A DNA stretch of 64,000 nt from Endocalyx cinctus. Taxonomy: Eukaryota > Ascomycota > Sordariomycetes > Amphisphaeriales > Apiosporaceae. Location of the stretch: NCBI GenBank assembly GCA_001600455.1, contig BCKC01000003.1, positions 4,758,754 to 4,822,753 of the forward strand, written 5' to 3'. The notes beneath the pieces were generated by a model. It did not search any database. It was not told where the DNA came from and saw nothing but the letters and a program-made list of their open reading frames with translations. Both the position numbers and the translations under genes were made by a program. Positions within the stretch are counted from its first letter, which is position 1; each line of letters begins with the position of its first letter. Positions 23,490 to 35,944 of the stretch are shown in pieces.

Positions 23490-25335
23490 TCATAGCTCCG
23501 CTCCACCTTGTTTACTGAATTTGGTCTTCAGTGCGGAGATGGACGGCGAGAAGAAATATTCGCCTCCGCGAGATATGACCCACTGAGCCGTGAGGTCAAG
23601 TGTCGCGTTCAATGCACTAGGGTTGAAGCCAGTCATCGTACGATCCTTACCATTCCCAGCTTGTCCGATGATGGGATCAAAACCGGCCACCTGAACTGGT
23701 GTAGTTGGTGGGAAGTTCACGTCATTTGCCCAACCTATTTCAACCCAAAATTATCAGATAAACTTTCTCAAAGACAAATTTCGTGAAAGAATTGATTATG
23801 TGAAGACTCACTTTGCTGTACGAATCTGAAACCGTTCGCCAAGTTACTCTGGTAGCAGGCAAACAGAAGACCTCGTTCCAGCTTCTTGTCGTTCGAGCTC
23901 TTCTTCGCCTTAACTTCCTCGGGTGTGACTTCGGGTCCGAACTGGATGGCCCGACGCAGCAGACGTCTAAACTCGGTTCCACCGAATGCATCTAGGTCTG
24001 CGCGAGGGTTGGTCTTGCGGATATGCGCCGCGAAAGGACAGCGCTCCTGATTGTTGGGTTCGAACCGGAAGTTCTGGGCGGTAGCCAGCTTTGGATCATC
24101 ATGCGCGGGGGTAAGATCCACGGGCGCACCTATGGAAGAGAAATTCTTAGTATTTCGAAACGTGAGAACGGGTGATCGGAAGACGTTAACCTACCGCTCT
24201 TCCATCGTCCCATCATGCGCGCACCGAGGAGGTCGGCGCCCGTGGGGGTGTCGTCAGTCATGGGACCGATGATGGGCAACGAGTTTGCCTGTAGGAACGC
24301 GTCGAATTCAGGTACGAGTTGCTGGAGATAACGGAAAGCGAGAAAGCTTCCGTCGATAGCCCACGAGGGGCGAGCGATAGTGGTTCCTGGGGGTGTTGCC
24401 CCTGCCGCTAGCACACCTTCGTCACCCTCGCGACCGAGGAGGAAGATGCCGGGGCGGACCGTATCCACGCCATTTCCGGGCGCGACGCCGGCGTCTACTC
24501 CTTTGACAGCCGGCTGCGTGATGCCGTCGTTAAAGCCGAAGCTAAAATGCAAGAGTATTTAGTTAGTGGGGATACCGTGACAGGGCGGCGTCGTATGTGA
24601 GAACGAGTGTAATTCAAATTGCAACTTACTGCTCGTGACCCCTCTCCTTGCCAGGTCTGGTGTTTCCAGCCAGAGTAATAACCTCGTCAATAGATCCGAA
24701 TATGTGACCAACACCAAACATATCTTTCATACTTTGCAAGGTTTTATCAACCGAGTTCTGATCAGATCCGGCGATCAAGAAGACGCCATGAATTTCCTCC
24801 TTAAAATGGATATCCCAATCGGACTTCTTGTCGCCAAGGGTATCTATGTCTGCTTTCATGCCTTTCTTGAACACATCATCCTTGATGTCTTCAGTGATCC
24901 CAAGCTACGAGACGAATAAGTTCAAGTCAGTCATTATTTTACGCATATTCATCTCTTCGCAACTAACCTTGTCCAAACCTTTCTGAGAAAAGGCAATATT
25001 GACACCGCTCAATGATACCACAGGGGGCTTTGTGCCATTTTTCTTGGCGCTTTGTTTTGCTGAATCGATGGTGCTTTTGAATCCCTTGGCTTGCGTGACG
25101 GTGGTGATCTGTGGTATAAATTCAGCAAGGTGCTTACGGAATGACGATTCCATCATCATCTTGATTCTGAAGAAGAAAAAAGTCTCATTGTTCTTAGCTA
25201 TCCCTTGCCTATTTCACATATCTATATTAGTTATAAGTACATGGGTGGGAGAACCCGATCAAGGATAGCTTACAAGATATCACCCTGAATGTTATCAAGG
25301 TTGATAGGGGGAAGGTTGCTCTTGTCAGCAGGCAT
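23490..25335 (-). CDS. DyP-type peroxidase, six or seven exons
   Basis: Heme peroxidase of the dye-decolorizing family; oxidises aromatic or dye-like substrates with H2O2. ATG 25335 (MPADKSNLPPINLDNIQGDI) starts without a signal peptide; the N-D-I-Q-G-D-I opening is typical of the family. Later exons supply SGVNIAFSQKGLDK, then HGVFLIAG and the catalytic motif GFNDGITQP (GxxDG, Asp present). The proximal heme His lies in RCPFAAHIRKTNPR. A distal Arg is expected in the FRRLLRRAIQFGPE segment that follows. The last exon ends DLTAQWVISRGGEYFFSPSI. All splice junctions inspected keep frame. The lack of a secretion signal suggests an intracellular enzyme or another export route. It appears intact. 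Confidence 0.9.
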
Positions 25336-27224
25336 TGTGATGCTTTGTTTTCTCAGGAGGTTCTGTTTTTTCAGGTTTACTCTCTTCTACTGATGGCTAA
25401 CTTCACCCAGGTCTATGAATACACGAGTAATGATGGGTTCTTATAGAAAATCATATCACTGTCACAAGTCACCCCTGATTGGTGAGTGTAGCATATTGCG
25501 GCTGGTACTAGAGTCAGCCCTCCAAGATCAGATTCTCTGTCAGCCCTAAAGACACTCATCCTAGTCCATTTCAGCTTTACCATGTGCTTCTGAACACCCT
25601 TTTCACCGAGATTTTCTCATTACACAGAATGATTCTAATGCAATAGCCGTTTTACCTCGAAGCTATAGTAAGAATCTACACAACAGGTATGAATCCTGAC
25701 CGGTCATATCTTAGAGGTAGTGTCATACGCCTATAATATCTCTAGAGTGAAAAGTCTTTCGACGTCATATGCTCGTATCAGTAAGCTTACAATCGACCCA
25801 AAAAGTATAATCCAGAGTTACACAACGTCTCAGCCGCGTACTTTTGAATTTCACTACTCGACAGTCTGTACTGTTCGCAAAGACAACATAGACCTTGCAG
25901 ATCTAGACTCTTTTCAGTTTGGATATTCTGAACTCTTCTTTGGCTCAAAAAAAAAAAAAAAAGATATTGCTTGGCTAGTATAGTATGTTTAAAGCGGTGA
26001 AGATGATGTATAATGTGAGGAACCTTGCATTTAACAGTACCCAACGTGATCGTTGCTCAGCTATAGATTCATTATGATTCATAAAAAGCACGTGGGGTAT
26101 GTTGTAGTCGGTCTCTTGTGGTGCGAAATACGGGATAATCGTTGTGATTATCCCGGGACAGGTCCGTACCAATAGACACCCAGCTGCCCAGTAATCTATA
26201 CGAAGTGTTCTCGTAGACGGCTCGATTTTTTTTTCCAACTCTGGATTGAGTCAGCCTTACTCCGTATATAAGGCTGCAATGATACCCCGCTGCGTAAGCA
26301 CGACCCCGAGTATCCGAGTATTTTCTCAGACGTGCCTGGGATTTAGATTAAAGCGGCTGTCGTACAACGTAAGTTTCGACGAATATGGGTTCTATAATGC
26401 GGGTTGCAGGGGAATTAGAATAAGAGAAGCGATTCGTCCCAAAAGAAATTGTAGATGTGATTGATGGCCATGCATACCGCTAGGTTACATCATTGTCTCC
26501 CGTATCGAGACCCCTTATTTCACGGGCTGTGCAGCCAGCACTGAGACATTTTGGTGTCGGACATTTCATTTATCGTTCATGAAAGCAGGGGCTGAAAATT
26601 CCTCCGATTGATCTAGACAAACCGAACACTCTGCAAGTCTAAGACTTGTCTTAATCTCCAGTGTTACGACCTTATCTATGAAGCCTTCACGCATGTCGTG
26701 TATTATCAAATCCAACTTCACCCATATTGCAGATATTCAATGAACTTCCTATCATCTGGCTTACTCAATCCTTTAAGCATCGCCAATCGGAAATGAACAT
26801 AACACGATGAAATGTTTTTTTAACACATGATAATACACGCATCTCCAAATGATCATGACGTGAATAATGTTGAAAGTTCGGAGGCTGTTGGTACGACCTT
26901 CTATTTTGGCTGAATGAACATACCCGTCTCTGTATGATTCCGCTTGAGGACCATCCTCGCCAATCAACTTATATGCACCCCGCACATATATCTCGGCGAA
27001 GCGAAGATATACATATTGATAACATTAATTATAATGAAATGTGTCATATTACATGTATGAATGAATATCTCGTAGACTTTACACGCCGTACTGGAAGACC
27101 GTCGTGATAAAGAAAAGGAAAAAAAAAAGAAATCGCCGCTATAAACTTCCACATTAGGGGCCTGTTCTAGTTTCAAAGAGCAAAAAACTCAAATATCAGG
27201 TCTCAGCCTTGAAATCGAAAAGCC
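25336..27224. other. Intergenic region
   Basis: About 1.9 kb with the divergent promoters of the peroxidase (-) and the CmcJ-like gene (+). It contains an A run near 25948-25963 and one TACTCCGTA at 26258-26266. Scattered short open frames show no homology. Nothing else seen. Confidence 0.5.
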
Positions 27225-28502
27225 ATGGCGACCACGACTGCCACAATTATCGAGCCGTCATCTGCTGTCCAAGCCACGCTGAACTCACCGCTCGAACGCA
27301 GCCAGGCAGAAACGACGGCGAAACCGAAACCGCGTAACGTCGAGACGACGATCAACTACTACCGGGACCCAGGAGATGGCAGTCCGCCTACGCCAGTGAT
27401 AGTATCTGAGTACGTACATCCTGCATTATATTTCCTTTATTTTTTCTAATATTGAAGCATTTTTATACAGCAAAACCGTTAAAAACGAGCGCCCGACAAT
27501 TCCTCACCGAACCATCGTACATGATATCACGGGCTCGGAGGATTCATATACGCTCGATAAGAACGGTTTCCAGCTATTTCACCGACCATCATCCTGCGCC
27601 GGTGCCGAGTTCTGGGACGATGAGAAGGTTCAAGCCGCTTACTATCCTGAGTCGGAACAGTTGTTGAAAGATGTGTATGTTATTCTAAGCTGAATTCCTA
27701 TTACCTAGCCCCCCTTGCCTTTTTTGATAACCAAGAAAAAAAAAAGAAAAAGGTCAATTGCTAACGCCACGATGCGGACGTACCAGAACGGGCGCCTCCA
27801 GAGTATACATCTTCGACCACAAGACCCGATGCGGGCCCTCGAACTGGCATAAGCTAGGCGAGAATAATCGAGTCGCGAGGGGTCCGCTATTACGCGCGCA
27901 CGTAGACCAGTCGTACGAGGGGGGCGATCTTGTGTTGCGCAAGTATTTTCCCTCTGAAGTGGACACTCTTCGGAAGAAGAGGTTTCAGATTATCAATGTG
28001 CGTTTCCTTTCCCCTCGCCCTCTTCACCCCTTTACACCTTCATCCATTCACCCCACTTCACCCCCTTTTTTCCTTTTTTTTGAACGAAAAGAAATCGTTG
28101 AGTACCAAAATACAGATGATTGAATCCATGGCTAAAAGCGATAACCAGATCTGGAGACCTCTCAGAACCGTGTACAAAGATCCTCTGGCCGTGGCCGATA
28201 GCCGCTCGATACCGGATGCGGATCTCGTAGCGGCCGCCATCATATTCGGTCCTACCGGAGAGAAGCGAGACGAGACGTGGGCGATTTTACCCCCTTCTTC
28301 AACGGCTGGCGAGCACAAGTGGTATTTCAAGTACGCGCAGACGCCCGACGAGGTGCTGCTGATCAAGTGTTTCGACTCGATCGCCGGGGACGGGAAGATC
28401 GCTAGGAGGGCGCCGCATTCCGCCTTCGAGGATGCGGAGATGAAGGATAAGGACTACCGGGAAAGTATCGAGGCAAGAGCTCTAGTATTTTATGACGAGT
28501 AG
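27225..28502 (+). CDS. CmcJ/AsaB-like enzyme (GA4-desaturase/7-alpha-cephem-methoxylase family), four exons
   Basis: Family of fungal secondary-metabolite oxygenase/hydroxylase-like proteins related to AsaB and CmcJ. Exon 1 encodes NVETTINYYRDPGDGSPPTP, the characteristic start. Intron 1 begins GTACGT near 27410. Exon 2 gives RTIVHDITGSEDSYTLDKNG and FQLFHRPSS. Intron 2 runs from GTATGT (about 27676) to GTACCAG (about 27791), giving VTGASRVYIFDHK. Then come RAHVDQSYEG (the His-x-Asp expected to bind metal) and RFQIIN. Intron 3 is about 27999-28149 and ends AACCAG, joining IWRPLRTVYKDPLAVADS. The end has QTPDEVLLIKCFDS, PHSAFED and RESIEARALVFYDE. Intact. It is tail-to-tail with the HAUS6-like gene. 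The substrate is unknown. Confidence 0.87.
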
Positions 28503-28710
28503 ATAATTTAGAAGTGGTTTTTATGTACAGGGCTGAGGCAAATACTAGAGTTTCCATGGAGCGCTCATATACACCGTGTTTAGGAATTTAGACCAAAAGT
28601 GCCTTTAAAAAGGCGCCCTGAATTTGACTCCATCTCGATGGGAGAAATAAGAAAAGTGGTACGACCGATACATCAATTACATATTACATATTACAAATTA
28701 CAAGGCATCC

Positions 28711-31169
28711 CTACTCCTGAAAATCATCCGGATCCCACGTCTTCAGGGGACTCAATGGGGGGCTTGCAGCAATGCGCGGTCGACTCCTAAAGACTGCCTC
28801 GTAGTCTTCATGACCTGTCTCAAGTAGCTCATCCATGACTGATGCATCACCAGCGCCCTCGCCCTCCTCTTCCAATTTTGGGAAGTAGCTGTCTTTCCTC
28901 TGCACGAGTTTGCTCTTTCTCTGCGATCGTCTTCTCTCCAGTTGTGCTTTCTGTCTCGCAGCCTCGAAACCAACCATAGATCGTCGGGTTCGAGCTATGA
29001 GGTCCTCGTACTCTTCTCCCGGCTCGGGTAAGCTGTTCGTGTCGATGTCGGGACTAGTCTTAGCTGCGGTAGAGCCGGTGGGCTTGGTAGGCGACGTTTG
29101 TGGGGAGTCAACATCGGGATCAAATGGTTTTGTGCGTGCCATGGATATACGCGTGCGCTCGTGGAGGGTAAGTGTGTGCCGTGGTTTCTTGTTAGGAGAC
29201 GGTGATGTATTCGACATTGACGCAAGGATCTCGTCGGCCATAACCTGCGTTGGAGATTTAGGACGTGGCGGCGATGGTGCAATATCTTCTGTATCCTTGA
29301 AGTCTGTCTGCTGAACACGAGAGGGGTTCTGACGCAGCAAGTTGTCCTGCGATGGGGCTGAGATGCCACCATGATATATGTTTGTCTCCTGGCTTGAGTC
29401 TTGTGGAACAGGCTGAGATAATTTCCGCGGTCTTGGATGCTGCTGTGGAAGTTTTGTTTCTCTCGGAGCCAACTTAGGCTTACTTGGTTCACCTTCCCGC
29501 TTAGCTTTGGATGGCTCTCTTTGCAGCGATTGAGGACCAGAGGTGACAGTTCCCTGTCTGCTACGACTTGGTATAGAACTCCGCTTTATGACTGGCGGGA
29601 CGTGATTGTTATCTGGCTCATCTTCCCATTCACTCAAATCTGATATTTGTTCGCAGACTTGTTCGGGGAGTAGCTCCGAGCTCGCCTGATAGGGGCCTCT
29701 TTTCATATAATTCCCCAGGTTGGCGAAACTTGGAACCTTAGGTTTGTGAGAAGTTCCGAGTTCGGTTTTCATCCCTTTGATGAGCTTAGCGTACTCTGAA
29801 GGAGGTGTGTTTAGCGGCGGTAGGTCGTGAAGCGATATTTTACCGACATCGTACTGCTCGTGACCAGTGAACTTGAGTTTCGGCTCTTCTTTCTTCTGTT
29901 GCGATTTCTTCTTTTTATCTTCTCTCTTGACTTCCTGTGGACTGTTGCCGAATAATTGTTCCCGGAAGTTAGTCCATTTGGCGAGCCTAGCTTTCTGCAG
30001 GTGGACACGTTCGTCTAATTGCTCTACAAGTCCAGTGCTCTGCTCTTCAAGATCAGATATACGCCCTTGCCGTACCCCGTCCCAAACATGATCGAAGGGA
30101 GTTTCCAATAGGCCGCCCTTCCTCGCTTGCGTATCGCCAAATAGAAGACCGTCTACCCACTGCTCACTTCCAGTCCAATTGGATCTCAATATTCCGTGAA
30201 CCTCGGATTGAGTCTTTTCGGGTATATCATCAAAGTGCTTTCCGATCAAAGCTTTGGCCTGTTCTCTTCTTCGTGCAATAGCCCGTTCTTTTGCGTCGAG
30301 AACTTTTTCAAAGTCACGGTATCGCTCAGTTGAAGCTCTTTTCCTTTCTAGAAGACGAGTCAAGGATACCTTATGCGCCAAAAGAAGCCCATTGAGTTCC
30401 GTACGATCACCAGAATACCCCCGATTCTCTAGAGCAATATTTTCGGCAATGGTCAGACGATATCCGGAGCCGGAGTTGAGTGCACGTTCGGCAACTAATT
30501 TCTTCAGGACAGCCGAGGAGAAAACGGCGAGAACTTCTTCTAGTCGCTCGCCTTTGCATTCGTCCAACATTGTCTTTCTAATAATAGTATCTCGCCCCAG
30601 AGTGCCATTTTTCTTCGCTTGTTCTAGACCACGTAGGAGGGCGGCTCGAAGGTTAATGGATTGAACTTGATCGAGGGGTGGGAAGAAGGGTCGTAGTTTC
30701 TATAGTCCTAGTTAGTACAAGACAAGGATGTTCGACGACGCAAACATGTTAGTTAACTTATAGCACATACATTCTGAGCTTCGTCGGGATCCCAAAGGAG
30801 AAATAGTTGGTAGAGGGCCCATTCAACGCATTGAATTCGCTTCTTCTGACCCCCGGCGGCGTCCTTGGCAGAAAAGGTTCCTACTGTGATATTCGGCCAG
30901 TCATCTTCCTTATCGAGGTCTAAAAGACGTAAATTGGTGAGAAACAATGAAAGATGAGAGGTTGCAGTAGGAATTTCCGTAGCCGAACTGATAAGTCGTG
31001 TCGGCGCCGTGGCTGTCTTGCTAGAAGCGGTCAAGGCAGCTTTAGCAGGGACGCGTAAGGATCGCGAGCGTGCGAGTGACGTATTCGTGTGTTGCAGTGA
31101 CATTGGTACATGTTCTTGTGACCTAGGTACTTGAATTACTTGGTATTTAATATAAGACACCACGGGCAT
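28711..31169 (-). CDS. HAUS augmin-like complex subunit 6 homologue, two exons
   Basis: Augmin recruits gamma-tubulin to spindle microtubules; the HAUS6 N-terminal domain is conserved in many filamentous fungi. ATG 31169 (a later in-frame ATG is at 31103). Exon 1 contains LSLFLTNLRLLDLDKEDDWP and RIQCVEWALYQLFLLWDP, typical of the HAUS6 N-terminus. After an intron (about 30768-30701) follow KLRPFFPPLDQVQSINLR, then LDECKGERLEEVLAVFSSAV and a long charged helical region with likely coiled coils (residues about 170-420). The C-terminal 300 residues are low-complexity, rich in S, P, K and Q, as usual for this family. Total about 775 aa. Probably the only housekeeping gene in the window. Confidence 0.85.
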
Positions 31170-31551
31170 TTCTTTGTCGCTTCACGAGCGAGGAATATAT
31201 AGCATTGGCATGTATCAAACGAACATTGTTATTACCGTTCCAATAGAGTTTGGTAAAGTTCTCAGGATTGTTTGTTGACTTTGGGGGATCGCCCAATAGC
31301 CGGTTATCGATAACGATAAGCGGGGATATACTATATAATATTCTCCGATGCTAAATTATTGAGCGGTCAGACGCTGCTACGATTAAAGGAGTAATGGATC
31401 ATATTACATTCTATGACTCCCCGGCTTTCTAGTACAATCACTTTGAAGTATATAATAGTTATTTTATATATTATTGAATTCTGAGTAGAGATGCGGAGGG
31501 GAAAAACGAAACAGTTGGTTTTACAGCTTAAATACTAAATAGGTACCTTGC
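31170..31551. other. Short intergenic spacer
   Basis: 382 bp between the HAUS6-like start (-) and the stop of the hydrolase gene (-). AT-rich, no gene and no clear regulatory element. Confidence 0.5.
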
Positions 31552-34357
31552 TTAAAAATCGATATCTTTATTAACAACCACCCGTTCCTCACCAACAACA
31601 TTCAGTGACTTTTTCTTATCAAAAGACCCGGGCAGGGCGAGGACCGTTTTTTTGAACTCTTCGTCTTGGAATAATTGTTGAAAAGCATCAAATGAAGTAA
31701 ACCAATACTGCTCCATGGCCCCGATACTAGTCCAGTCGGCGACCTCAAAAGGCGTATCAGCGAAAAATACCTTCGGGTTTTCGGGAGTAACGGTACTATT
31801 TAGTACGTAACGCAAGAGATTGGTTCCCGCTCCCGCCTTCTCGATTGTAGCAGCTCTAGCTCTCAAGTCCGCCGAGTAGCTTTCTCCTGTAACATCGGAA
31901 GAAGACTTGGCTAGTAAGAAGATGAATAAGATTGCGCCACTTCGCTTCTCAAACGCAACTGGGTCGAAAGTGAGATCGGTAAACGACTGACTGAGTATTC
32001 CGACGCTGTTTTTTTCCTCTACGAACACGTGGTCCCGAGCCGTAGCCTTATACTGGGGATGCTGGAAAGAACCCCAGAGGGCATTGATTGAAGCCCAACC
32101 AAGAGTGGTGCAAGCATCCCAAGGCGAGTCCACCTGTAATTGAGCAGCTCCCTGTTTTCCGATAGGATATGCAGCCACCTGTGTATAATTTCGCAGTATA
32201 GGAATAGTTTGCGCGACCTTTCTTGTCAGATCGGCATGAACACCTTGATACTCCGTCAAGAACTTTTCGTCGGACCAAGCCTTCACTCTCTTGCAGATTA
32301 CCGACATTTTGACCGGCTTCTTCTCTTCTAGATATGATTTTGACACGGGTGGAATAACGGGTAGAAGTAGATGGCTGTCGTAACGACCGCCGAAATGAAT
32401 GACATGAGTTCCCTTGTTGACGGTGTCTTTATGACGCGAGATAGGCGCCATTGTGGGGTATTCATTCTCCCGATAATCGTGTCCGGATATGACCAAGTGA
32501 AGCCGCTCTCCCTTACGCAATCGGCATGATGTCGGGTGAATTTCAATCTCCACCGGCACCACCTCTCCGGCCTTGAGCGGGGGGAGATCTCGTTGGTGCG
32601 GATGGTACGGCTGCCACGGCTTAGATTTCTCCTTGTCCAATTCTCGCTGCGAGACTCGTTGCCAGCCGAAAGCAATCGGGCCCGTGTCGACAACAGTAAG
32701 CCATGGAAAGAAGACCTCTTTGCTATTAGCATCTGTCTTTCTCAATGTCACGAACAAGTCCATGTTGTCGGCGTCTTTGGCTTCCACCCACAGCTTCAAT
32801 TTACTGTGTCCCACAAACTCGAGTGATTGAACTACCGGGAGATCCAGGAATAGCTCTTCTTTACGCGCATCGTAAGAAACCGATTGCTCCTTCGGCGATG
32901 AAATACGACTTAACCCTCTCGATGCAGTTGGAAAGAACTTGGTATACTGCGTTTCTGGCAACGGAAACTGTTCCGAAACGCGCCACTCACTGACATAGTA
33001 ACGCTCGCGTATGGTGTATCGTACTTTTGGCCAGAACTGCACCTCAGTCTGCTTCCCAAGGAGAAATGTGTCTAGAAAGCTTTTCTGACGCAGTAATGAT
33101 TCTTGGGTCACAGCCCATTCCCATCTATGCGGTATTGTTAGCCAACTGCCCTACGTCTACCACTTATGCTAGTAATTTGTTAAAAAACAGAACTCACTTC
33201 TGGTGGTCGTGGATTTCTAGGTATTTCACTTTTGAACTTATGCCATAGTAGGCATTAATGGTTCCTCTAGTGTGAATACCATGATCACCCCAACTAGATA
33301 TGATATAAGCTGGGCACTCGATCCTGTCCAGCGCCGGTATTTTACTCTGCCAGTATTCGTCAAAATAGGGGTGATTGTCTGGACCATCCATGGGATCCTC
33401 AACCATGCCATTCCCCCAATTGAAAAACATGGGATACCTGTAAATACAGTTAAATCTTATCTCAATTCCGCCGCATTGGAAAATGTGGTTGTTCTTGGAC
33501 ATTTTGTAACTCACAGTGGGGAAAATTGGGTTTCTAGAATACCACCTTTCCTGGCCATTTCTCTATATAGATCAGTCATGCCATCGATTGGAACTATTGC
33601 CTATATTTCTCTTTATCAGCGGATATCATTTCATTCAGAGAATTTCCCACTTACGGCTAAAGAAGGCGGCCTTTCGGCTGCGGTGAGCCACTGGACCATT
33701 GCGTAACCGCTAGCTCCATAAAGCGCTACCTTCCCGTTCGACCAATCCTGAGCGGCAAGCCATTCTACCATATCATAGCCTAGACCGAGATTAGCAGAGA
33801 AGTTCTTCAAGTATAAATTTGGCTCTTCTCACCATCTAGTCCTACAGATCTTGAATAATAAGCTTTATCACCGTCAGATTGATAAGAGCCCCTCCCATCA
33901 ATGGAGGCGACGACGTAGCCCTTATCACACCACCATCCGGCATCCGCCGCTTCGAAAATGTAGTCTTTAGTGATCCTAGAGGCATCTAAGCCGGAAGCCG
34001 CAGGGAAGATTGCTATATCGATACCTCCGTCTTTTCCGTAAACAGAATAGTTGAATATGACGGGTAGCTTTTCCGCTGCCAACTTCTCGGAACGCACAAC
34101 GTTACCACGCACGATAACGCCGTCGCGGAGGGGAATTGGTATATCCAGCTGCTTGATCAAGCCATCCTCGGTGACCGTCCTGGGAGAAGCTTCTTGTGTT
34201 CCCTGAACCTTTGGATCCCAAGCTTCATATAATATAATGTCAGCCAGTTTTGGTACTATTAGAGGTAAGCTCGGCGAGGAGAGAAGCTACCTTTGACAAA
34301 TTTCCCTAGACGACGTTCTTTTGCCTGTTCGGCTTTCAATACTTCAACGCTTGCCAT
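31552..34357 (-). CDS. CocE/NonD (peptidase S15-like) hydrolase fused to an EthD-like C-terminal region, seven exons
   Basis: Roughly 830 aa from ATG 34357. Splicing the first intron at CTTGGGATCC gives FVKAWDPKVQGTQEA. The alpha/beta-hydrolase part has IPIPLRDGVIVRGNVVR, VVASIDGRGSYQSDG and the nucleophile elbow VALYGASGYAMVQW (GxSxxG), reached by splicing at CTAG near 33752. Later parts include IISSWGDHGIHTRG and a jelly-roll domain with FVGHSKLKLWVEA and CRLRKGERLHLVISGHD, as in cocaine-esterase/X-Pro peptidase proteins. After VIPP the frame continues into a different fold: VKMSVICKRVKAWSDEKF, EYQGVHADLTRKVAQTIPIL and a second half (GAILFIFLLAKSSSDV) that read like EthD dimeric alpha-beta barrels. 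No stop or splice separates the halves. No signal peptide. Substrate unknown. Confidence 0.83.
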
Positions 34358-35944
34358 AATAGAGTAGTCGAGAGATGTTAGAATATTGGGTGATTATAGA
34401 AAAGTTGTGAATAAAAAAGTATTTAAATAATAATAACCCTTTCAGACCTTACGATAGCAAATGTTAACTATTTAGCATAACATCATATAGACCTTAAGCC
34501 GAGCTGTGCCGATTATTTTTGTCGTATGAGGCCAAAGAAAAGTTCGATCCTAGGTTCCGTTAGCATCGATGACCCATATATTCAGGAATGAGTATATCGG
34601 TGAACGGCTTTAGCGTGATAGACGGATAACGCTCAAAGTATATGTATCTTTCTAAGTGCCGGTCACATTGTGGGGGGTTCATATTAGCAACTTATTACCG
34701 GCCTTGTGTCACATTACAGCTCCGTGATTGCGGCGTACCGGACATAAAGAACTTCCCGAAAAGATATGATTTCCTCCATTGATCACTTACTGTGTAGGAA
34801 GTTTCCTAATGTAGTTATGCTGAGGGGGCTCTTATGCTGACTACGTGTTAGTTTACGTGAAGCACGATATGCATAGTCTACGTCTGAGTACCCCCTATTC
34901 CTCGAACAGCCAAAATCATCATAGCAGCTATACTAAATATCAGATTCAAAATAAAGATAAATTATCTTCAACTTAGTAACCCTAACTTCTTTCACATCGT
35001 AGATGTACACAGTATCTAGCATAATCGCAATATATCTAACCCCTTCCCCTTCTAAGTCTGCCAGCAAGTCAGTTCAGTCGTTCACCAGTCTTAGCAGCCC
35101 CCCACTTTCCGGTGGAGGTGGGGAAGTGGCTATTTTTCTCACCAAGTCTCGATTCATTCTACTCACCATCAGTCTAGTAACCCAATATTTTACCACCCTA
35201 ACGTCCGTGGTCTTCGAAATTAGACAAGGATATCCGATATACCTTCTTAGATAGGTAGTGCGTTATGCAAACGGCGTTATTGCTCAAAGTCCGGGGGCCT
35301 CCTAATCCCTGATCAACGGGGCCGTGACGGCCCCACGGTTGTATGGATCTTCTGGATCCGCTTGACTGATATTCACAGGGTTCGGAGGCTGGAGGCTGAG
35401 TATGCGGTGTCAGCGGAAATTTCTCCGCGAAGTATCTATCTGTTCATACTGCTAATGGATCTACTATGTAATGTGAAGTATAGGTTCGGTACCTTAGCGG
35501 ATCCCGGTCTTGACCTGTCAATGTTTACTTTCCGTTCGGCCTAATACTACCTGTCTTAACGGTATGTGTTATTCTCCTTCCCCGCTAGCCCAATATGCTG
35601 AACAAATGCACGAAGCATGTTTGTGATGGTTGGTAAAGCATCCACTCGCGAAGCTGTGTGATGTAGTATTGATTAGTAGACAACGTGTCGAAGGTTGCGG
35701 AACCTGATACGTCATCCTAGCCAGTAAGCCTCTCCGTACGTTCTGCTAAACATTGGTCTACTGATCTCCTGGTTATTTTATATACAGCGAGTTCCTTCAG
35801 GATTTCATCTTTGTTTCAACCTTCACCACTTCAATCTATTGCCTCCAGGTTTATTCAGCTTGAAACTTGTTTTAATTATTCTCTTTTCAGCACTCATCAC
35901 TCATCGCTCATCTTACCTTCCGCTTTCAGTAGGACAAGTAGAAG
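34358..35944. promoter_or_regulatory. Divergent intergenic region, hydrolase / FAD oxidoreductase
   Basis: About 1.6 kb between divergent genes. It contains a perfect 17-bp palindrome with a one-base centre (GGGGCCGTGACGGCCCC, 35318-35334). CT-rich sequence at 35830-35930 resembles a fungal 5' leader. No supported coding frame. Confidence 0.5.

Noticed and set aside
24051..24070. GGGTTCGAACC resembling a tRNA B box
   Set aside because: It lies within the peroxidase coding exon and no cloverleaf can be drawn around it.
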